Assembly: GCA_021234155.1 (NCBI GenBank)
Contig: JAJEKV010000006.1
Coordinates: 28,988,327 to 29,052,326, forward strand
From: Isoetes taiwanensis
Taxonomy: Eukaryota; Streptophyta; Lycopodiopsida; Isoetales; Isoetaceae
DNA: 64,000 nt
Direction: 5' to 3'
Every line of letters starts with the position of its first letter. Within the stretch, counting starts at the first letter, position 1. This document shows, piece after piece, positions 57,490 through 64,000 of this stretch. Made by a program: the position numbers and the translations under genes. The notes beneath the pieces are model-generated. The model saw only the letters and a program-made list of their open reading frames with translations, had not been told where the DNA came from and searched no databases.

Positions 57490-58740
57490 TGCCATGAGGC
57501 GATTTAGCTTAGCTCCATCACAAAATCTACACGAGGTGCCTATGTTATGCATTCTTGCTCCCATTGCTGTATGTGTCAATAAGAGCAGGCATGCATAACA
57601 TGGGCACCCCATGCCAACTTTGCAAGTGAAGCCAAGGTTCTGTGTCCTAGCAGTATGAAATTCAGCATTTGAACACGCTATACACCTACCAGAACATAAT
57701 TCCTACAGAAATAGTGGACTTACTTGATATTAGATAGATCCATGGGGTATGTACTCGAGCAATAGATGGAACAGGAAAAAGAAGCTAATCCCAGCAGATG
57801 AATTCGCAGAGAACTGGAAAGCCGGGAAGAAAGCCAAGAATTACCCGGATTTCGTGGAGCCAAGAAGGAAGCGCCGACAAAGACGCATGCGCCTTTGCAA
57901 AGTTTCTCGCCTAGGGCGCCGAGAAAAGAAGCGCCTTTATGCGAAGCGGCAAAATGAAACGACACGGGCGGATTCGAAAAAGCAACCGCAGGTACCAAAA
58001 ACGCCTCAAGGTTGTGGCATGGTCGCCTTAAGAGGGAGAACGACGACAAAGAGGGAGCTTTAAATGCAAAGTACAATTTTAAAAACGGACCATTCAATTT
58101 GGACAAGTAATGTACCAAATTTCAATTTACTGCAAGGGAATTTTAAAATTTTTGGAGGCAAATTTTCAAATTACGGGCGGGATTTTTGAATTTTATATTC
58201 AAATTTGGGCGGCCGGGCGGTAGGGCGGGAAATATTCGAATTTCAAAATTCAAATTTGGGCGGGCATGGGCGCCTGGACCGCCACGGGCATGGGCGGCAT
58301 GGGCTGCCTCGGATCGTGGCGGCGGCGTGGGGCGGGTCATGGGCATGGGCGCCAGATGTTCCACGCCCTGGTTGGTCGCGGGTAGTGTACGCCAGACGGC
58401 CAGCCAAAGTTAGTTATGCCCCATTGTTTTTCCGGAGGACCTCATTTGTGCTTTCGGTTTACGATTCCAGCTCTCAGCGCCTCGACCTTAGCCGCCCGGC
58501 GCCCGGCTTTACTTCGCCCGGCGCTGGCGCCCAAATCCTCCGGCCCTTGTTTTGGCCTCTAGTTTCAATGTTTTACGGTGCCATTTCCCCGCGATTCGTC
58601 ACCTCACGCCATCAAAGCTACACACACCAATTTCAGGGCCAAATTCAAAGGCCAAATGGAATTGACAATTACGGAGCTCCTCGAATGTGGAGACAAAGGC
58701 TAAGCGCCGCCAAGGCACCGCAGTATGTCATCTACTTGTA
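57490..58740. other. No confident gene between the GGCGCC repeat clusters
   Basis: A plus-strand frame at 57749-58063 encodes a very basic 104-aa sequence (EPRRKRRQRRMRLCKV), and a GC-rich frame runs from 58205 to 58741. Neither has a recognisable domain. The GC-rich block 58170-58340 is repetitive (gggcgg, gggcatgggcg, aattcaaatttgggcgg), which explains its open frames. Confidence 0.45.
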
Positions 58741-58799
58741 GTGCTTCCTTTGGCCGAAATGGCGCCGCCACACCATTTAGAATCTTGTAGCTGGATTTA

Positions 58800-59475
58800 G
58801 GGTCCTGTAGTTGACAAATGGCGCCATGGCGCCATTTGCTGTCTATTAGCTCACATTAGGGGCTTGTTGTTGGCAAATGGCGCCATTTGCTGTCCATTAG
58901 CTCACTTTAGGGGCTCGTTGTTGGCAAATGGCGCCATTGCGCTATTTGATGTCCATTAGCTCACATTAGGGGCTCGTTGTTGGCAAATGGCGCCATCGCG
59001 CCATTTGATGTCCATTAGCTCACATTAGGGTCCTGTAGTTGACAAATGGTGCCATGACGCCATTTGCTGTCTATTAGCTCACATTAGGGGCTTGTTGTTG
59101 GCAAATGGCGCCATGGCGCCATATGCTGTCCATTAGCTCACATTAGGGGCTTGTTGTTGGCAAATGGCGCCATCGCACCATTTGATGTCCATTAGCTTAC
59201 ATTAGGGTCCTGTAGTTGACAAATGGCGCCATGGCGCCATTTGCTGTCTATTAGCTCACATTAGGGGCTTGTTGTTGGCAAATGGCGCCATGGTGCCATT
59301 TGCTGTCCATTAGCTCACTTTAGGGGCTCGTTGTTGGCAAATGGCGCCATCGCGCCATTTGATGTCCATTAGCTCACATTAGGGGCTTGTTGTTGGCAAA
59401 TGGTGCCATCGCGCCATTTGATGTCCATTAGCTTACATTAGGGTCCTGTAGTTGACAAATGATGCCATTTGACCA
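58800..59475. repeat. 59-bp minisatellite, 12 units, higher-order A/B pattern
   Basis: caaatgg recurs at 58815, 58874, 58924, 58984, 59043, 59102, 59161, 59220, 59279, 59338, 59397 and 59456. Nearly every interval is 59 bp (one 50, one 60). Each unit holds atggcgccatggcgccat or a variant and ccattagctcacattagggg. The linker is type A (gtcctgtagttga) or type B (ggcttgttgttgg), ordered A BBB A BB A BBB A. Confidence 0.97.
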
Positions 59476-59483
59476 TTAACTTA

Positions 59484-59523
59484 CATTCCTAGGATGGGTC
59501 CTATGACACAATCAAGTGGCCGA
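59484..59523. repeat. 40-bp direct repeat, copy 1
   Basis: cattcctaggatgggtccta followed by tgacacaatcaagtggccga is identical to 60638-60677. It begins directly after the last unit of the 59-bp array. Confidence 0.95.
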
Positions 59524-59984
59524 AAGTGAAGTGGTGTTCTCATTGAGCTTTGTAAAACATTGAGTACAATTGGATCCCTCACTAGGGATAGATAAATTTG
59601 GAAATATGAACTTTAAATGCTCCGAAAACTAGACAATCATCGAGAGCATGATGAAACTGAAGAATACAACATAAAAAATGGTTAATCCGCACTAGTCGAT
59701 GCAAAGGTGAGAAGACCCGGTGACTGCTCCACATCGGGAAGAAGAACCATGCCTTTTTAGGTTTCTGAGGAAATCCAAGCAAATAGTTGAAGCAGACCCC
59801 GCACTATGGCACTAAAAGCCCTGAAACAATCCTCGCGAATCAAGGCTGAAAGAAAAATAACCCACAATGAGTCGGATGTCATAGGGCAAGAAGACTCGAG
59901 GCTCCGGGGCCACCCGAAAGAAAAACAACAACCACCAATCGGGAACCGTCCGCGGAATGACCATCGCGGGAAAAAACAACCGAT

Positions 59985-60330
59985 TAGTGCTGCCTCGGAG
60001 GCTACAGCGCCACGCCGAGAAAAAACAATAAATATGATCTCGGAGGCAACAGCGCCACGCCGAGAGAAAACATGAATAATAAATATTGACTCAGAGGCTA
60101 CAAAGCCACACCGAGAGAAAACATGAATGAATAAAATAAAATACTAGTGCCATGCCGAGAAAGAGTGAAACAACCGATTAGTGCTGCCTCGGAGGTTACG
60201 TTGCCACGCCGAGAAAAAATAAAAAAGAGTTATGCCTCATAAGCTATAGTGCCATGCCGAGAAAGAGTAAACTAATAAGTATGTCTCAGAGGTTACAAAG
60301 CCACGCTGAGGAAAAAAAGAATGCAAATCT
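59985..60330. repeat. Degenerate tandem array with CTCGG/CCGAG stem in each unit
   Basis: About six units of 35-60 bp carry ctcggaggctacagcgccac followed by gccgagaaaa. The flanking ctcgg and ccgag can pair, so each unit can fold into a small hairpin. Linkers vary (caataaatatga, catgaataataaa). Confidence 0.85.
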
Positions 60331-60590
60331 AAAGGACATAGAAAATAAAAAGAAATGACGAACACGATCAAATGCCAATAACCATCAAGGCAGGGAGGGT
60401 GAGGGAAAATGATAGGATAGAGAAGAAGAAGAAATATAGCACAAGAGTAAATACGATATCAAGCTAAAGAAGGGAGGGGGGGCGGGAAACTTGTGGAGCC
60501 AAAGAGGAAAAATGAATGGAGCTCAAGAGAACGCCGATGAACGAAAACGAAAAAGAGGCGAAATAAATAGGAGATGCGAGGAAGGGCGTC

Positions 60591-60652
60591 CCCATCCAAG
60601 GAATGTCGGTTCTATTGCTATCGCAATAGAACCGTGGCATTCCTAGGATGGG
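60591..60652. repeat. Two-step hairpin
   Basis: Inner perfect stem: cggttctattgc (60607-60618) and gcaatagaaccg (60623-60634) with a tatc loop. Outer stem: cccatccaaggaatg (60591-60605) and cattcctaggatggg (60638-60652), matching at 14 of 15 positions. The outer right half is the start of the 40-bp direct repeat. Confidence 0.95.
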
Positions 60653-60677
60653 TCCTATGACACAATCAAGTGGCCGA
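60638..60677. repeat. 40-bp direct repeat, copy 2
   Basis: Identical to 59484-59523, 1,154 bp away. After the shared 40 bases the copies diverge (aagtg against tagaa). Confidence 0.95.
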
Positions 60678-60679
60678 TA

Positions 60680-63600
60680 GAAGAGGAATCTATCTCACCA
60701 GAAAGGAGCAAACTAGAATGACTAGGAAAAATATGAGAAAAAATGAACCAAATGGAGGAATGAGCAAAATAGGACAAGACAATGGAATAAAAAGCTAAGC
60801 AAGGCAAAACATAGCAACTGGGGTAATCATAGACACTAACAAGGCCAAAAGAACTAAGGCGAAGAAAGAGGGGAGATGAACAAATGGAGACATGATCAAA
60901 AAGGAACATAAGGATTAAGGTGATGCAAGGGAAGGAAAAGAAAGGACAAACAAGAAACTAGAGCAAAATGATAAATAGGAAAAAGGAACCATGGGATGGA
61001 AAAGGATAATGACGAAGGAGAAAGAACAAAGAAAGAACTGAGAAAATATGGAGCAAAAAAGAACAAATGAAAACGAACCAAAAATGAACTAGACGAGAAA
61101 CTGGCACAAAATTCCATAATGCAAAAGTATATAACTAGAACGAACAAAAAATGGACTAAATAAAAACTAACGAGAAACTAAGATCAATTGACAAAGGAAA
61201 CCCCAAAAAGAATACAAAGGTGCAAATAAAGCCATGGACAATAGGATCAGAGGGGCTAAATTCACGCAAACATGATGGGCCGAGTGAACCAAGGGAGTCA
61301 ATGGGATCAAAGGGGTAAAGCAAAAAGTGAAGGAAATAAGGCAAATAGAAGCAGAGGAATAAGAGGCACTATACAAAGGAGTTAATGGGGTCAAAGAGGA
61401 TAGGTGAAGCCAAATAAGTGATGGAACCATGACATACTAAGGAAGGAAGTAATATAGACACCCAAGGAAAGAAAAGGCACAAAGAAATTAATAGGGTCAA
61501 AGAGGATAGCCGAGGCACAAGGAGTGATGGAACAATGAGATACTAAAGCAAAATGAAACTGGAGGAAGTAACATGAATAGTTTGAGGAAAGAAAAGGCGC
61601 AATGGGATTAATGGGGTGAAAGAGGATTGTCAAGGCAAGAGAAATGAGGGAACAATGAGATACTAAGGCAAAAAACATTTTGGTACAAACAAAGGAATGG
61701 GGGGCAAGAAGCCAATTAGAAGAAGGAAACAAAATAGGACAATCAGGAATGATAAGAAAATGATGCTGGCCGGCAAAGTAATAAAGGTAAGGAACGGTGG
61801 CAAGAGAGAAGGTCAAGTTGTAATCTGCAAGTGTGGAATAGAGCAACAAAGTTTAAGGAGAACTAAAATGCACCAAACACATGTGTGAAAGACTAAAGAG
61901 TTAAAATGACGCAAAAAGGGAACTGAACAAATGCAACACCAGAAACCATGGAGAAAAAGAATAACTAACAGACTAGAAAGAAGCAAAAGAACTACACGAG
62001 AATATGAGTCTAACTGACAAAGGAACTACCAAAGAGGGCGTATAAAAGAACATAGAAAGCGACAAGACGAACTTGAACCAAACATTGGCAAACAAATCAA
62101 ATTGAGCAAGAAAGCTAAAGGGAGACATGGCCAGTGAGACAGAACGTCGCAAATACATTGAATGAATAATGACAAAGTAGACTGAGTATAAGCCCATGGG
62201 AGCCAATTTTCATGAGATAAGAACACAAAAAACAAAAAACTACGAAGCATATCTAGTAACCAACCATAGAAACAAGGAGCACTAAAGAATAATGGGATCT
62301 GAATAGAGAAGAGAGATGCCAACACGAGAATAAAGTGAATGCAACGAAGATGGGCTTCATGAATGAATTATGACGCCAAAGTACTATGCTTGAATCGACT
62401 AAAACATATGCAACAAAATATATGCAACGAATCAAAGGAGCCCTGTAAGTGAGTACCATGAGCAACCCGTGCAAGAGTGCGCCAACACATAAAGGGTGGG
62501 TACCACGATCAACCCGTGCAAGAGTGCAGCATGAAAAGGGGACCAAACACCATGAACAAGATGAAATATAGTAAAAGGAACAAAAACGAACTGCACAAAG
62601 ATACTGCATATTAAGCGAAGATACCAGACAGATAGCGTGCCAAGTGAACAAATGTCAACTAGTTCAACTATGCGCAATGTAAAGTGCATCACAACTGGAT
62701 GAAGGAAAACAAATAGAACAAAAGCAAGAAAAAAGGGGCAAACACGACGAACCAAGATAAAAGAACTACCATGAAAATAACAAAGACAATAAAGGCTAAC
62801 AAGATCAATGGATCAAAAGAACAAATTGGTCCAAAAAAGGAATTGAAAGAAACGAATGGAACTAAATAGATGGACAATGGGTGCAAACAAGACAAATCAA
62901 GCCACATAGACCAATGAAAGAACGAAGTGTTTGGGAGTCATACAAGAGAGTAACAAGGACGGACAACAAACTAAGTGAGAACTGAAGATAGAGAAAGAGG
63001 GCAAACCATCTTTATACAAGAAATATGAAAGAAAAGGAGGGCCTCAACAAAGATGAAAAAAGTCAAACGATGTCCAAGAATTGAACAAACCTAACAACCA
63101 AAAAACTAAGATAGCAAAAAATAAACAAGATACACACGAAGGGAGAAAACCAAGCATATAAGGGGACATGATAACCAGATCAAAGACCAAAAAAGACGTT
63201 GAGCAATATGAATACCAACATGAGAAATGATGCCATCCTGAAGCAAAAAGCAAAATCAGGCTACTAACAAGATGTGTAGAATCATCCAAAAGCATGAATA
63301 AAGGGGGAATTAATGGCGAATAAGAAGAAAAGCGGCGAAAAAAGGAAAATTTTACACTAAGAAAAATACAATCGCCCAAGAATTTCGACCATATGCTTTG
63401 TAAAATCATGCCAGATCAACCCAGGACCAAACTTATAACTTGCACCCCAACAGAAGAATCTTTACAAAAGATTGTCAAAATTGGAGATAAGGAATGTCAA
63501 AACCATGACCAATCTTACGAGGGGTAACCACCTTAAAACTCAACAAGGGGCGAAGTGCAAGAATATATAGATAAACGATAAGCCCCAAAAGTAAAGAGGG

Positions 63601-64000
63601 ACTGGAGAAAATGAATGACTATGATGGTTAAAGCAAATTGACATCAATGATGCAATCATGGATATGAGAATAATGTAAAAGCATGCCCGAAAGAAACGAA
63701 TAATTGCAATAACCAAGAACCTAGAAGCTTGGAATCATGCAATGCACAAAATTCCCAATTCCTTGAGCTAGAGGGTGCCCACATTACAAATGGATACAAC
63801 AAACAACAGAGGGTGCAGAATATAGCTTTTACAGAGATAATAATGAGAACTAAGGGAGACATACATAAGGAGCGGCTTAATCGAGCCAACATACATAACA
63901 AGAAAGCACAACACAGATAAATTGTGGCTAAAGAGCACCCTACTAACAACAATGCAACACATGAATCTTAAGAAACCGAGTGTATACACATACATATAAA
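60680..64000. repeat. Long purine-rich tract with decayed tandem structure
   Basis: For more than 3 kb the plus strand is dominated by A and G (ggaaagaaaagg, aaagaggata, acaaatgaaa). A diverged unit recurs near 61389, 61494 and 61611 (gggtcaaagaggatag type, periods about 105 and 117 bp). A separate duplication (caacccgtgcaagagtgc) is at about 62465 and 62513. The many minus-strand open frames rich in Phe, Ser and Leu result from the composition; none has a real domain. Confidence 0.7.

Noticed and set aside
58186-58741. GC-rich frames around gggcatgggcg repeats
   Set aside because: Overlapping frames on both strands through low-complexity sequence; no domain seen.
61391-61849. Minus-strand 152-codon frame rich in Phe, Ser, Leu and Pro, and similar frames to 64 kb
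   Set aside because: They result from purine-rich composition and repeats; no domain, and many overlapping frames look alike.
1-64000. CRISPR array
   Set aside because: The regular arrays (59-bp, 22-bp) have repeated, not unique, inter-repeat sequence, and the DNA is nuclear plant DNA.

Overview
This is repeat-rich, AT-leaning eukaryotic nuclear DNA from a land plant. The diagnosis rests on two intact intron-containing genes whose products match plant housekeeping proteins: COG6, a Golgi tethering subunit, and PRS, a plastid-type PRPP synthetase with a Ser-rich leader. The plant LINE, hAT and LTR-element debris around them fits. All splice sites I could place are GT-AG, and most introns are short (68 to about 540 bp). 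A fern, lycophyte or other large-genome plant would fit, but I cannot name the species.

Layout. 1-7.4 kb: mostly featureless, with a broken quinone-oxidoreductase-like gene at 3.88-4.4 kb and short microsatellites. 7.4-10.1 kb: degenerate RTE-type LINE (endonuclease then reverse transcriptase) and a LINE ORF1-like fragment. 10.9-14.9 kb: COG6, 11 coding exons, 691 aa, apparently intact. 15.6-17.4 kb: 5'-truncated RTE LINE ending in a (TTCC)n tail. 19.2-24.3 kb: probable hAT element with a broken transposase C-terminus; a 335-bp MITE is nested in it. 26.4-28.4 kb: LTR, primer-binding site and broken gag of an LTR retrotransposon. 28.5-32.7 kb (minus) and 33.6-35.2 kb (plus): 5' halves of two L1-like LINEs, head to head. 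35.9-36.8 kb: broken Myb/SANT-like gene. 39.2-41.5 kb: PRS gene, 8 exons, 408 aa, apparently intact. 43.5-47.4 kb: 3.95-kb terminal-inverted-repeat element carrying 180-bp tandem units, each with an internal hairpin. 48.5-50.0 kb: probable minus-strand LTR. 51.2-52.06 kb: about 850-bp imperfect foldback. 53.5-57.15 kb: two groups of unrecognised minus-strand coding blocks, one holding an intact 412-aa ORF, separated by minisatellites. 57.2-59.5 kb: GGCGCC-centred repeats, including a 126-bp hairpin with perfect 59-bp arms and a 12-unit 59-bp array with higher-order structure. 59.9-64 kb: tandem hairpin-like repeats, a Helitron-like hairpin and a long purine-rich tract.

Only COG6 and PRS look like functional host genes. 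They do unrelated jobs (vesicle tethering at the Golgi; PRPP supply for nucleotide, His and Trp synthesis) and show no sign of joint regulation. The least explained part is 51-60 kb: foldbacks, palindromic minisatellites and unknown coding blocks that may belong to one large mobile element.
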